Assembly (NCBI GenBank): GCA_002378745.1
Contig: DFRR01000014.1
Span: 1-14,562, forward strand
Direction: 5' to 3'
From: Patescibacteria group bacterium UBA3458
GTDB lineage: Bacteria; Patescibacteriota; Minisyncoccia; Phycocordibacterales; UBA2100
Length of the DNA: 14,562 nucleotides
The position numbers and the translations under genes are program-made. The notes below the pieces were generated by a model that was given only the letters and a program-made list of their open reading frames with translations, searched no databases and was not told where the DNA came from. Below, one piece after another: positions 1 to 5,710 of the stretch. Positions within the stretch are counted from its first letter, which is position 1; the number at the start of each line of letters is the position of its first letter.

Positions 1-123
1 TTTTCAAGTGGTCTTGAATTCTGCATTTGGGGTGCCTCGTCGGACGCCGATACCGTCGGCATCGAGACCGCTCGGGCGGCAGGCGTGAAATTCCTCTCGT
101 GGTTTAAGCAATTTTTGCCTTAG
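1..123 (+). CDS. ftsA: FtsA C-terminal fragment (partial, 5' end outside window)
   Basis: The window opens inside an open frame of 40 codons ending in TAG at 121-123. The fragment starts FSSGLEFCIWG, which fits the end of the actin-like FtsA fold, where an 'x-F-x-x-x-x-G-L-x-L-x-x-G' segment is usual. It ends GVKFLSWFKQFLP, a short amphipathic, aromatic and basic stretch like the membrane-targeting tail of FtsA. FtsA anchors FtsZ filaments to the membrane by binding the FtsZ C-terminal peptide, which is present in the next gene. Position directly before ftsZ, 156 bp away on the same strand, supports the call. Only the tail is visible, so the assignment rests on this short match and synteny. 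A different membrane-anchored protein is possible. Confidence 0.65.
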   Translation, partial: FSSGLEFCIWGASSDADTVGIETARAAGVKFLSWFKQFLP

Positions 124-174
124 AGCCTGCTCTAAATAGGTACTTTCCAAAAACTTTCTTTTACCTGCCGCCCT

Positions 175-183
175 TGCTATCAT
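175..183 (+). promoter_or_regulatory. Candidate extended -10 promoter for ftsZ
   Basis: TGCTATCAT has the extended -10 form TGn-TATnaT (hexamer 178-183). No good -35 is seen 17 bp upstream (155-160 is TTTCTT). If used, it gives a leader of about 90 nt before the ftsZ ATG. The same TGCTA-type box recurs elsewhere in the window, which raises its credibility. Confidence 0.4.
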
Positions 184-279
184 ACGCGTATAGATTAGAT
201 CATTCCGGTCTGCGAGACACACACTGTATCCTCGACGGTGGCTTTGCAGACTGATTTTTTAACGTAACGAATAAACATC

Positions 280-1533
280 ATGAAGCAAGTAAAGCCAGAA
301 GTTGAAGCATTCGCTCGCATTCGTGTCATCGGCGTCGGTGGCTCCGGAAAAAACGCAATCAACCACATGATTAATTCTAAGGTCCAAGGAGTGGACTTTA
401 TTGTGGTAAACACTGATGCACAAGATTTACATCACTCAAAAGCGAAGAAAAAAATTCACATTGGCAAGAACCTTACTCGTGGTCTTGGTACCGGAATGAA
501 TCCTGAGCTCGGACGTCGTGCCGCAGAAGAAACAAAAGAGGAAATACATGAAGCGATCAAAGGTTCCGACATGGTGTTCGTGACCGGCGGCATGGGTGGC
601 GGCACCGGTACCGGTGCTGCACCGGTAGTTGCGCAGATTGCTCGTGAGTCAGGTGCGCTCACTATTGGAATCGTCACCAAGCCATTTGGTTTTGAAGGAC
701 AACAGCGTGCCCGTCTGGCTCGCGAAGGAGCTGAAAACCTCAAAAAGGAAGTTGATGCGCTCATTATGATTCCAAACGACCGTCTGCTCGCCGCAGTGCA
801 GAAAGACACCGGCATCAAAAACGCGTTTGAGATGTGCGACGATATCTTAAAACAGGCAGTGGAAGGTATTTCAGACCTCATTACCACACCCGGAATCATT
901 AACGTGGACTTTGCCGACATCCGCGCAGTTATGGAGTCAGCCGGCTCCGCGCTCATGGGTATGGGTATTGCTGCCGGTGAGAACCGTGCAGCAAAAGCAG
1001 CGCAAGAAGCGATTCAGTCACCATTGCTCGATGTATCTATCTCGGGCGCAACCGGTGTCCTCTTTGCTATTGCCGGTGGCGACGACCTCTCTATGCTTGA
1101 AGTGCAAGAGGCTGCAAACACCATTACCGAGTCGGTAGACCCTGACGCTCGCATTATCTTTGGTGCCATTTCAGACGACACCCTTAAGAAAGGCCAGGTT
1201 AAAATTACCGTTATCGCAACCGGCTTCCCGGAGAACAATAAACCAGCCGCGAACACAGAGACAACACGAAAAGCATCATTCTTTGGCACTGGCCGCGAAG
1301 ACAAAAAAGACGAGACTGAGGAAAGGGCGATTTCTGCAACCGAAGAGAAGTCGGCACCGGCTGCAGCACCAATTGAACCAAAGCGAGCAACGCCAACCCC
1401 ACCGGTGACTCCTAAGACTGCTCCAGCACCACAGCCAAAGCGTGAAGCGACTGAGGAAAAGAAAAAGGTGGATGATGACGATGACGACTGGGGTGCGATT
1501 CCATCATTCCTTCGTCGCTCAAAGCTGAAGTAA
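280..1533 (+). CDS. ftsZ: Cell division protein FtsZ
   Basis: 417-residue tubulin-like GTPase that polymerises into the cytoplasmic Z-ring. The N-terminal nucleotide-binding domain has GVGGSGKNAINHM at 18-30, NTDAQD at 44-49, the tubulin signature GGMGGGTGTG at 103-112 and NDRLL at 166-170. The T7 catalytic loop is NVDFADI at 208-214. Residues about 317-397 form a variable linker rich in Pro, Ala, Lys and Glu. Six Asp residues at 398-403 precede the conserved C-terminal peptide with IPSFLRR at 407-413, the FtsA-binding site. Length is slightly above the usual 350-400 because of the linker. The ATG at 280 is the only start keeping the full N-terminus. No clear Shine-Dalgarno precedes it. It follows a probable ftsA tail, the classical order. 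Confidence 0.98.
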   Translation: MKQVKPEVEAFARIRVIGVGGSGKNAINHMINSKVQGVDFIVVNTDAQDLHHSKAKKKIHIGKNLTRGLGTGMNPELGRRAAEETKEEIHEAIKGSDMVFVTGGMGGGTGTGAAPVVAQIARESGALTIGIVTKPFGFEGQQRARLAREGAENLKKEVDALIMIPNDRLLAAVQKDTGIKNAFEMCDDILKQAVEGISDLITTPGIINVDFADIRAVMESAGSALMGMGIAAGENRAAKAAQEAIQSPLLDVSISGATGVLFAIAGGDDLSMLEVQEAANTITESVDPDARIIFGAISDDTLKKGQVKITVIATGFPENNKPAANTETTRKASFFGTGREDKKDETEERAISATEEKSAPAAAPIEPKRATPTPPVTPKTAPAPQPKREATEEKKKVDDDDDDWGAIPSFLRRSKLK

Positions 1534-1557
1534 TTTTTTAGATTGCTACTTTTGGTT

Positions 1558-1563
1558 TATAGT
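1558..1563 (+). promoter_or_regulatory. Candidate -10 box upstream of the flavoprotein gene
   Basis: TATAGT at 1558-1563 lies 17 bp after TTTTTA (1535-1540), a weak -35 that also occurs at the same spacing before the kinase gene. It would start transcription near 1570, inside the inverted repeat 1564-1586. Not certain. Confidence 0.3.
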
Positions 1564-1586
1564 AGAGGGTGTCTAGGGCACCCTCT
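1564..1586 (+). repeat. Perfect 8-bp hairpin between ftsZ and the flavoprotein gene
   Basis: AGAGGGTG (1564-1571) and CACCCTCT (1579-1586) are exact reverse complements around a 7-nt loop. No T-run follows, so it is not a standard intrinsic terminator. It may be an ftsZ mRNA 3' end, or an operator because it abuts the candidate -10 box at 1558-1563. Confidence 0.6.
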
Positions 1587-1615
1587 GTGCGTATGACTAG
1601 CTAACACACAAACGT

Positions 1616-2533
1616 ATGAAAGATCTCACGATTATCGGTGGCGGACCGGCTGCAACGGCAGTAGCGGTCTACGCGGCACGAAAGCGCCTTACCGGAACGC
1701 TCATTACGCAGGAATGGGGCGGACAAAGTAATGTGTCTGAAGATGTACAAAACTGGATTGGTACGCCGCATATTTCAGGCGCCGAGCTCGGAAAGTCGTT
1801 CGAGGTACACGTGCGCGAGTACGCCGATGATGTTATTGATATTGTTGTTCCAAAAACTGTTACTGCCATAGAAAAGACTACTGAAGGCTTCGCAACGGTG
1901 ACTGCAGACGGTGCGCGGTATGAGTCTCGTGCGGTCTTCATTGGTGTTGGCTCAAGCCGTCGCAAGCTTGTGGCGAAAGGTGCAGATGAGTTTGAACACA
2001 AAGGGCTCACCTACTGTGCATCGTGCGATGGCCCGCTCTTTTCCGGACGCGATGTCATTGTCGTGGGCGGTGGCAACGCCGGATTCGAAACAGCAGCACA
2101 ACTACTCGCCTACACGAATTCAGTGACACTGTTTGAATTTAATGAAAAGTTCCTGGCTGATGAAATTACCGTTGAGAAGCTCACCAAGAATGAAAAGTTT
2201 ACCGCACTAACAAATGTCGAAATTACTGAAGTCGTTGGTGACGCATTTGTAACCAGTGTGAAGTACAAGAATCGCGCTACAGGCGAAGAGCACACCATGG
2301 ATACCGGCGGTATCTTCATAGAAATCGGTATGATTCCAAATACACAAATTGTAGCTAATCTCGTCGAGCTTGATGCACACAATATGATAATAGTTGACCC
2401 ATACACGCAACGCACAAGTGTAGAAGGTATTTGGGCAGCTGGTGATTGTACCAATGTACGCTATCATCAAAACAATATTGCAGCCGGAGATGGTGTAAAA
2501 GCCATCGAAGACATGTACGGCTACCTTCGCTAA
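1616..2533 (+). CDS. trxB: Thioredoxin reductase-like FAD/NAD(P)H disulfide oxidoreductase, AhpF C-terminal type
   Basis: 305-residue two-domain flavoprotein of the thioredoxin reductase/AhpF family, which passes electrons from NAD(P)H through FAD to a CxxC pair and on to thioredoxin-like or peroxiredoxin partners in the cytoplasm. Seen: FAD-binding GGGPA at 8-12, EWGGQ at 33-37, redox motif CASC at 134-137 (TrxB usually has CATC), nucleotide-binding GGGNAG at 151-156, and FAD-binding AAGDC at 274-278. The NADPH-selecting HRRxxFR segment of TrxB is absent. In its place is FEFNEKFLAD, much like the corresponding part of E. coli AhpF, and AGDCTNVRYHQ also resembles AhpF. NADH use is therefore inferred. 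The AhpF N-terminal thioredoxin-like domains are missing. No Shine-Dalgarno is seen before the ATG. The symbol trxB is the conventional label, and the true partner is unknown. Confidence 0.93.
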   Translation: MKDLTIIGGGPAATAVAVYAARKRLTGTLITQEWGGQSNVSEDVQNWIGTPHISGAELGKSFEVHVREYADDVIDIVVPKTVTAIEKTTEGFATVTADGARYESRAVFIGVGSSRRKLVAKGADEFEHKGLTYCASCDGPLFSGRDVIVVGGGNAGFETAAQLLAYTNSVTLFEFNEKFLADEITVEKLTKNEKFTALTNVEITEVVGDAFVTSVKYKNRATGEEHTMDTGGIFIEIGMIPNTQIVANLVELDAHNMIIVDPYTQRTSVEGIWAAGDCTNVRYHQNNIAAGDGVKAIEDMYGYLR

Positions 2534-2559
2534 CTTAACTACCAAGAGCGTATATAACA

Positions 2560-2598
2560 GAAGGGCGAGAACGCCTCTGTGTACGCTACTCGCCCTTC
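2560..2598. repeat. 10-bp inverted repeat downstream of the flavoprotein gene
   Basis: GAAGGGCGAG (2560-2569) pairs exactly with CTCGCCCTTC (2589-2598) across a 19-nt loop. There is no T-run on either side. A competing pairing AGCGTA (2547-2552) with TACGCT (2582-2587) exists. It sits between two convergent genes and may serve as a weak or factor-dependent transcript end for either. Confidence 0.55.
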
Positions 2599-2617
2599 AA
2601 ATCTCGTGAGATGAACC

Positions 2618-2812
2618 TTAGGTTCCTGCCGTCCGCGGCACGTTTGCATGCCCATACATCTGACTCTTCTGCGCCTGCGCTGCACGCACCTTTGCTGTGT
2701 GTCCAGCCGTGCACTGATGTCCAGTGCACCGGCCGCCAGCAAAGACGCAACTGGAGCAGCCGCCGTCCGATTCAGTGACAACTTTTCGCACCACGGTCGT
2801 CTTCTCTTCCAT
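2618..2812 (-). CDS. Small cysteine-rich protein of unknown function (64 aa)
   Basis: I do not recognise this family. The ATG at 2812 is chosen because GAGGGG lies 7 nt upstream on the minus strand. A longer frame reaching 2887 lacks such a site. The 64-residue product has a basic/acidic N-terminus (MEEKTTVVRKVV), then a compact Cys/His cluster: C19, C22, C29, C34 with H32 and H38 (CSSC, then C, then C), and a Gln/Ala/Lys-rich tail without hydrophobic segments. The spacing C-x2-C-x6-C-x4-C could bind zinc or another metal, or form disulfides; this is inference. It is encoded downstream of the surface protein on the same strand but separated by a strong terminator, and has its own candidate promoter and a structured leader. 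Confidence 0.6.
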   Translation of the reverse strand: MEEKTTVVRKVVTESDGGCSSCVFAGGRCTGHQCTAGHTAKVRAAQAQKSQMYGHANVPRTAGT

Positions 2813-2829
2813 TTGGTTTCCCCTCTTTT

Positions 2830-2868
2830 GAGATTTCCCCACAAATCTCGGTATTCGCCGCTTTGTGG
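2830..2868 (-). promoter_or_regulatory. Two mutually exclusive hairpins in the leader of the Cys-rich gene
   Basis: Minus-strand CCACAAA (2862-2868) pairs with TTTGTGG (2839-2845), while GAGATTT (2843-2849) pairs with AAATCTC (2830-2836). Both are perfect 7-bp stems and they share 2843-2845, so only one can form fully. The second lies just upstream of the ribosome site. A switch-like role is possible but unproven. Confidence 0.4.
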
Positions 2869-2897
2869 ATTGCAGGAAGTTAACCACTCTCTGACAA
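2869..2897 (-). promoter_or_regulatory. Candidate promoter of the Cys-rich small gene
   Basis: On the minus strand TTGTCA (2892-2897, 5 of 6 matches to the -35 consensus) is followed after 17 bp by TGCAAT (2869-2874, 4 of 6). The transcript would start near 2862 and carry a leader of about 50 nt containing two overlapping hairpins. Confidence 0.4.
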
Positions 2898-2925
2898 GCG
2901 ATGCAATGGGCATTAGTATCATACG

Positions 2926-2955
2926 AAAAACACCGCTCGAATGAGCGGTGTTTTT
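2926..2955. terminator. Bidirectional intrinsic terminator
   Basis: A 13-bp perfect stem: 2926-2938 pairs with 2943-2955 around the loop GAAT, with five A and five T at the outer ends. It lies 20 bp after the stop of the surface protein gene and ends its transcript. Confidence 0.9.
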
Positions 2956-2974
2956 CATGTTCTGTGTGTTTTCG

Positions 2975-3829
2975 TTATTCTGCTGCTTCAACGAAGTCGT
3001 CGTTGTCGACTGGAGAAAAGCTTGCGAGCACTGAGCGCATGGTGTTGCGCTGCGTGTAGAGCACGGTGAATGATCCGAGCGCTACCGAAAGAAGCGCAAG
3101 TACATAGAGTACATCGCTGGTACCGGTGTATGGTACGTGGCTAATCGGTACATACCCTGGAGTTGCGTGTGTGTATGTAGTGTTTATGTATGGTGTCTGC
3201 GTACCGGTGTTTCCATAGTATGTAGTTCCCATGGCACTTGTTGGGTATACGGTGGCACTACAGTTGCGCACGACTCCGTTTGCCCATTGTGCAGTCAACA
3301 TAAAGGTTTGTGGCACACCGATAGTTGGTACCGTGCGAGAACCATTGTTTCCAACGTTCCCTACGCCATTGTTGATTGAAACCAATGCCGGTGTTCCGCC
3401 GACATTCCATGAAAGAATCGCGGTGCCTCCTGGAGTGACAAAGTCGGGGTCAACCCACATTGAACAGGTTTGGCTGCCGGTGTTTGTTGGTGTGTGCCCA
3501 AACGAATACGCTGATGTCGGCTGTACGGTTACCGTACAGGTATCGATACCACCATTTCCGGTTGCGGTAAGTGTGTATGAGGTTACCGTATTTGGGTATA
3601 CCACAATTGAGTCTGCATCGGTTACATTACCGATACCGCTGATATAAATGGTGTGTGCATCAGTCACTTTCCACGAGAGTGTGGTGCCTCCGTTGTTAAA
3701 TGGCTGCACGATAGTGTTCAAAATACACTGTGGTGCGTTTGCTGCATGCGCAGTGAATGGTACTGCCCCTGCAAGTGCAAGCACGAGTGCACACACGGTA
3801 GCGACAGCGATGTTTTTTGCTAATGTCAT
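2975..3829 (-). CDS. Secreted surface protein with two Ig-like repeats and a VPYTG-TM C-terminus
   Basis: 284 residues. Residues 1-29 are a signal peptide (hydrophobic core, AHA cleavage motif). Two related beta-rich repeats follow, about 30-104 and 118-198. Each has two cysteines that could bond, a TxSW core strand (TTLSWKV, AILSWNV), a Gly/Asn-rich strand and an ending C-[TS]-[VA]-TV-x-PTSA. A Thr/Tyr/Gly-rich linker leads to VPYTG at 232-236, a hydrophobic helix at about 239-257, TQR, and an unusually long 27-residue acidic tail. VPYTG plus TM resembles a sortase sorting signal (LPxTG type), but the long tail is not typical. The protein is expected on the cell surface, perhaps in adhesion; the role is inferred. 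The ATG has only a weak ribosome site (AAAAGA). Confidence 0.85.
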   Translation of the reverse strand: MTLAKNIAVATVCALVLALAGAVPFTAHAANAPQCILNTIVQPFNNGGTTLSWKVTDAHTIYISGIGNVTDADSIVVYPNTVTSYTLTATGNGGIDTCTVTVQPTSAYSFGHTPTNTGSQTCSMWVDPDFVTPGGTAILSWNVGGTPALVSINNGVGNVGNNGSRTVPTIGVPQTFMLTAQWANGVVRNCSATVYPTSAMGTTYYGNTGTQTPYINTTYTHATPGYVPISHVPYTGTSDVLYVLALLSVALGSFTVLYTQRNTMRSVLASFSPVDNDDFVEAAE

Positions 3830-3836
3830 GCGTCTT

Positions 3837-3899
3837 TTAGTTATTGAATCTTACTAAATATATAAAAGGCTCTTTAGTAAAAGAGCCTACACTACACAC
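3837..3899 (-). CDS. Possible 20-codon leader peptide
   Basis: On the minus strand AAGGAG (3910-3915) is followed after 10 nt by GTG at 3897-3899, opening 20 codons ending in TAA at 3837-3839. The predicted peptide is MCSVGSFTKEPFIYLVRFNN. The terminator-like hairpin 3868-3887 lies inside this frame and the stop is 7 nt before the surface protein ATG. The arrangement (promoter, SD, mini-ORF, terminator, gene) resembles transcription attenuation, but there is no obvious codon run that would sense an amino acid. It may be chance. Confidence 0.3.
   Translation of the reverse strand: MCSVGSFTKEPFIYLVRFNN
3868..3887 (-). terminator. Terminator/attenuator-like hairpin in the surface gene leader
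   Basis: On the minus strand GGCTCTTT (3880-3887), loop TACT, and AAAGAGCC (3868-3875) form a perfect 8-bp stem, followed by TTTTATATATTT. It lies about 50-60 nt after the predicted start at ~3937 and 39 bp before the gene start, so it would end a short RNA or attenuate the gene. Confidence 0.65.
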
Positions 3900-3943
3900 T
3901 TTCTTGATACTCCTTGAGACAAGGATAATCAATAAGTGCTGTG

Positions 3944-3973
3944 ATTATACTACGATAATATCTATAGTGTCAA
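3944..3973 (-). promoter_or_regulatory. Consensus sigma-70-type promoter of the surface protein gene
   Basis: On the minus strand TTGACA (3968-3973) and TATAAT (3944-3949) are both perfect consensus hexamers, 18 bp apart. Transcription would start near 3937, giving a leader of about 108 nt. This is the strongest promoter visible in the window. Confidence 0.85.
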
Positions 3974-4011
3974 TACCCTGCACAGGCTTGATGGACGACT
4001 CATTTTGAGCG

Positions 4012-4020
4012 TGCTATATA
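4012..4020 (+). promoter_or_regulatory. Extended -10 promoter of the 49-residue gene
   Basis: TGCTATATA (hexamer 4015-4020) has the TGn extension and lies 38 bp before the TTG start. No convincing -35. It diverges from the consensus promoter at 3944-3973. Confidence 0.45.
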
Positions 4021-4058
4021 TTGAATATCGCACTGACTGGTGATGAAAGGAGGTTCCT

Positions 4059-4208
4059 TTGGGTACATTTCAGCAGCGATTTCGTCGGTATGTGAGCGAA
4101 GTACGAAAACGCATCGCTCAGTGCAAAAAGGAGGGCACGTATACATTCTTGACCAGCGATGAAGACGGTCAGTACTACCTCCCCTTCCGCACCGTACGGA
4201 TGCAGTAG
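4059..4208 (+). CDS. Small basic protein with TTG start (49 aa), unknown function
   Basis: No family recognised. The start is TTG at 4059, set by a near-perfect Shine-Dalgarno AAAGGAGG (4046-4053) with 5-nt spacing. The frame runs 49 codons to TAG at 4206-4208. The N-terminal half is a basic amphipathic helix (QQRFRRYVSEVRKRIAQCKK, residues 5-24). The second half, about 27-47, reads like a short beta hairpin (GTYTFLTSDEDGQYYLPFRT), with an acidic turn between two strands. There is no signal peptide or membrane segment. A promoter-like box upstream and two terminators downstream make it a free-standing unit. An alternative frame starting at ATG 4044 (39 codons) overlaps but ignores the ribosome site. 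Too short for many gene finders, so possibly unannotated in relatives. Confidence 0.65.
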   Translation: MGTFQQRFRRYVSEVRKRIAQCKKEGTYTFLTSDEDGQYYLPFRTVRMQ

Positions 4209-4230
4209 TAACTCATCCGCCGTCGAAAAT

Positions 4231-4256
4231 AAGGCCAGCGAGCAATCGCTGGCCTT
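4231..4256 (+). terminator. Hairpin terminator after the 49-residue gene
   Basis: AAGGCCAGCGA (4231-4241) pairs perfectly with TCGCTGGCCTT (4246-4256) around GCAA. Only a weak T-rich tract follows (CCTATTTG). Confidence 0.75.
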
Positions 4257-4283
4257 CCTATTTGAAATGAATAGTCACGAAAG

Positions 4284-4313
4284 AAAAGAGGGTACGTTTC
4301 CGTACCCTCTTTT
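4284..4313. terminator. Bidirectional intrinsic terminator
   Basis: A 13-bp perfect stem: 4284-4296 pairs with 4301-4313 around TTTC, with A4 and T4 at the ends. It separates the plus-strand 49-residue gene from the convergent lipoprotein gene and can stop both. Confidence 0.88.
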
Positions 4314-4332
4314 GAGATCGTGTTGTCCGTAC

Positions 4333-4785
4333 CTAGGACAACAATCCGGTGCCGCCGGGAATCGGTTGCCTGCCGATTGACCAAACGCGGACGGAGTCGT
4401 CAGCGAGAAACGGGCACGCGGGCTCCGTGTAGCCGACATCCACACACGACTCATCCATGAGTGGCCGTATCGAAGTGTACAGGCGACAATTCTGCTGGAT
4501 TGTCTGTATACCACCAGAGAGCCCGCCCCACCCCAAGGCACCGGGATGTGCTGCGCGCAGCTGGGCAAAGTAGGCACGGTACACGTCCGGGCTGTTGCAC
4601 CCTTCGTATCCGCGTGCAGAAGAGCCGGTGCCACCACCAGACGGAGACCCACCCTTCATGGACTCAAGAATGAGCTGTCCGGCGACCACGCTACCGACGA
4701 TACCGGCAACTTGCCCGCTCGTGGTTCTGCATCCGCCAAGCATGGCAAGACACATGATGCCCACGACAATAGTACGCATCTTCAT
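4333..4785 (-). CDS. Small lipoprotein with glycine-rich segment (150 aa)
   Basis: The start at 4785 is chosen because AAAGGAG (4792-4798) lies 6 nt upstream; a longer frame to 4887 has no ribosome site and would bury the signal peptide. Residues 1-19 form a lipoprotein signal (MKMR, hydrophobic core) with lipobox LGGC, so C19 should be the lipidated residue. Just after it, GQVAGIVGSVVAG (24-36) is a glycine-zipper-like hydrophobic stretch, then a Ser/Gly linker. The C-terminal domain, about 58-150, has several cysteines (in EGCN, QNCR, ESCV and EPAC) that could form disulfides outside the membrane. I do not recognise this domain. Likely anchored on the outer face of the cytoplasmic membrane. 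It is divergent from tRNA-Val. Confidence 0.82.
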   Translation of the reverse strand: MKMRTIVVGIMCLAMLGGCRTTSGQVAGIVGSVVAGQLILESMKGGSPSGGGTGSSARGYEGCNSPDVYRAYFAQLRAAHPGALGWGGLSGGIQTIQQNCRLYTSIRPLMDESCVDVGYTEPACPFLADDSVRVWSIGRQPIPGGTGLLS

Positions 4786-4838
4786 AGGAAACTCCTTTCC
4801 AAGGACGTTACACCTGATACGCAACCACGATACTTCTG

Positions 4839-4867
4839 ATAGTAGGTGTACCAGAAGAACCCAACAA
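4839..4867 (-). promoter_or_regulatory. Weak candidate promoter of the lipoprotein gene
   Basis: On the minus strand TTGTTG (4862-4867) and TACTAT (4839-4844) are 17 bp apart, giving a leader of about 45 nt. Both hexamers are imperfect. Confidence 0.3.
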
Positions 4868-4912
4868 GTCAATGATAAGAAGCACACATTACTTTTATCC
4901 CCTTCGCAAAAG

Positions 4913-4921
4913 TGCTATATT
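4913..4921 (+). promoter_or_regulatory. Extended -10 promoter of tRNA-Val
   Basis: TGCTATATT (hexamer 4916-4921) ends 11 bp before the tRNA. Upstream TTTTATCCCC (4893-4902) is shared, at nearly the same distance, with the kinase gene promoter (5692-5701). Confidence 0.6.
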
Positions 4922-4932
4922 TGCGAGCACCT

Positions 4933-5006
4933 GCGCGGTTAGCTCAGTTGGCTAGAGCGTCTCATTGACGTTGAGAAGGCCAGGGGTTCGAGTCCCTTAC
5001 CGCGCA
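4933..5006 (+). tRNA. tRNA-Val(GAC)
   Basis: Full cloverleaf: acceptor GCGCGGT (4933-4939) pairs with ACCGCGC (4999-5005), D-arm GCTCAGTTGGCTAGAGC, anticodon stem TCTCA/TGAGA with loop TTGACGT giving anticodon GAC, T-arm with TTCGAGT, discriminator A at 5006. CCA is not encoded and must be added after transcription. Its charging enzyme, valS, is also in this window. Confidence 0.96.
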
Positions 5007-5009
5007 CAT

Positions 5010-5052
5010 AAAACAAAATGGTCTAGATAAACAATCTAGACCATTTTGTTTT
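5010..5052. terminator. Strong bidirectional terminator after tRNA-Val
   Basis: A 19-bp perfect stem: 5010-5028 pairs with 5034-5052 around AAACA. The outer ends are A-rich and T-rich (TTTTGTTTT). It starts 4 bp after the tRNA and also faces the minus-strand membrane protein gene. Confidence 0.92.
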
Positions 5053-5064
5053 ACAGCTTTGCTT

Positions 5065-5075
5065 GTAAGGGACTC
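5065..5075 (+). repeat. Inverted 11-nt copy of the tRNA-Val T-arm/acceptor region
   Basis: GTAAGGGACTC is the exact reverse complement of GAGTCCCTTAC in tRNA-Val (4990-5000). The same relation is seen just downstream of tRNA-Ser and tRNA-Glu. Confidence 0.6.
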
Positions 5076-5149
5076 ACCACAAGGGCACTTCTTGTTTTCT
5101 AACTCCTTCGTCGCAACAAAACAAAGTCGCGAACGACACAAAGCTCAGT

Positions 5150-5653
5150 TTAGACACTTCTACCCAAGTACCACTTCCGTATGTAGTGCAATACAACAGC
5201 GACAACACCGATTGAAACAATGTAACCAATAAGAATCGTCCAGAATGAATACGGAACGTGTCGCCACACACCCAGCACCGTTGCAGCCCACCATGAAGTA
5301 AATGAAATAGCACTTCCCAACCACAGCGGCACCCATCGCCTTGAAAGCGCAACAGCATTAACGACAATCACTACAGTGATGATTTCTTTCACCCATACTT
5401 TTGCACTGGTAAGTGGCCACGAGTTCCCGTCTACCATGACCCACCACCATATGAGTGCAATGCCTGAGAGCACGATAAGCACCGTACCTACGCGAATCAA
5501 AAAGTAGTTTGCGTGCATGAGTGAGCGTTCACTACTATCCACTTTCCCGTCTTTGAGCGCTTTAGCTATTTGCACCTCAGCAATAGTCGCACCGCCAACA
5601 CCAAGAATGGTGCCGACGATGTGTCCGAGTATGAGGATGGTGTGTAAGTCCAT
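5150..5653 (-). CDS. Multi-pass membrane protein of unknown function (167 aa)
   Basis: An integral membrane protein with about five predicted helices: 5-27, 50-72, 84-104, 110-130 and 135-157. The first helix carries H11 and a Gly-rich GTILGVGGATIAE segment. A short acidic/basic loop (KALKDGKVDSSERS) separates helices 1 and 2. The positions of His and the overall layout remind me of small heme- or DUF2269-like membrane proteins, but I cannot assign it firmly. The ATG at 5653 lacks a ribosome site. The -10-like TACAAT ends 7 nt before it, so a leaderless mRNA is likely. It is divergent from the kinase gene, with 73 bp between the two starts, and convergent with tRNA-Val. Confidence 0.82.
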   Translation of the reverse strand: MDLHTILILGHIVGTILGVGGATIAEVQIAKALKDGKVDSSERSLMHANYFLIRVGTVLIVLSGIALIWWWVMVDGNSWPLTSAKVWVKEIITVVIVVNAVALSRRWVPLWLGSAISFTSWWAATVLGVWRHVPYSFWTILIGYIVSIGVVAVVLHYIRKWYLGRSV

Positions 5654-5660
5654 AACGGTT

Positions 5661-5666
5661 ATTGTA
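5661..5666 (-). promoter_or_regulatory. -10 box placed for leaderless start of the membrane protein gene
   Basis: TACAAT on the minus strand, with exactly 7 nt between its end and the ATG at 5653. No -35 or SD seen. Confidence 0.5.
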
Positions 5667-5710
5667 GCCTGTTTCTGGCAAAAAGAGTGCTTTTTATCCC
5701 CTATTCACAG

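Noticed and set aside
4..222. A 72-codon minus-strand frame at the window start
   Set aside because: It lies opposite the probable FtsA tail, whose plus-strand reading fits family and synteny better.
2539..2991. A 150-codon minus-strand frame
   Set aside because: It crosses a strong terminator, overlaps the better supported Cys-rich frame and is Arg-rich nonsense.
4044..4163. ATG frame MKGGSFGYISAAISS over the 49-residue gene
   Set aside because: Its ATG overlaps the Shine-Dalgarno itself; the TTG frame is correctly spaced from it.
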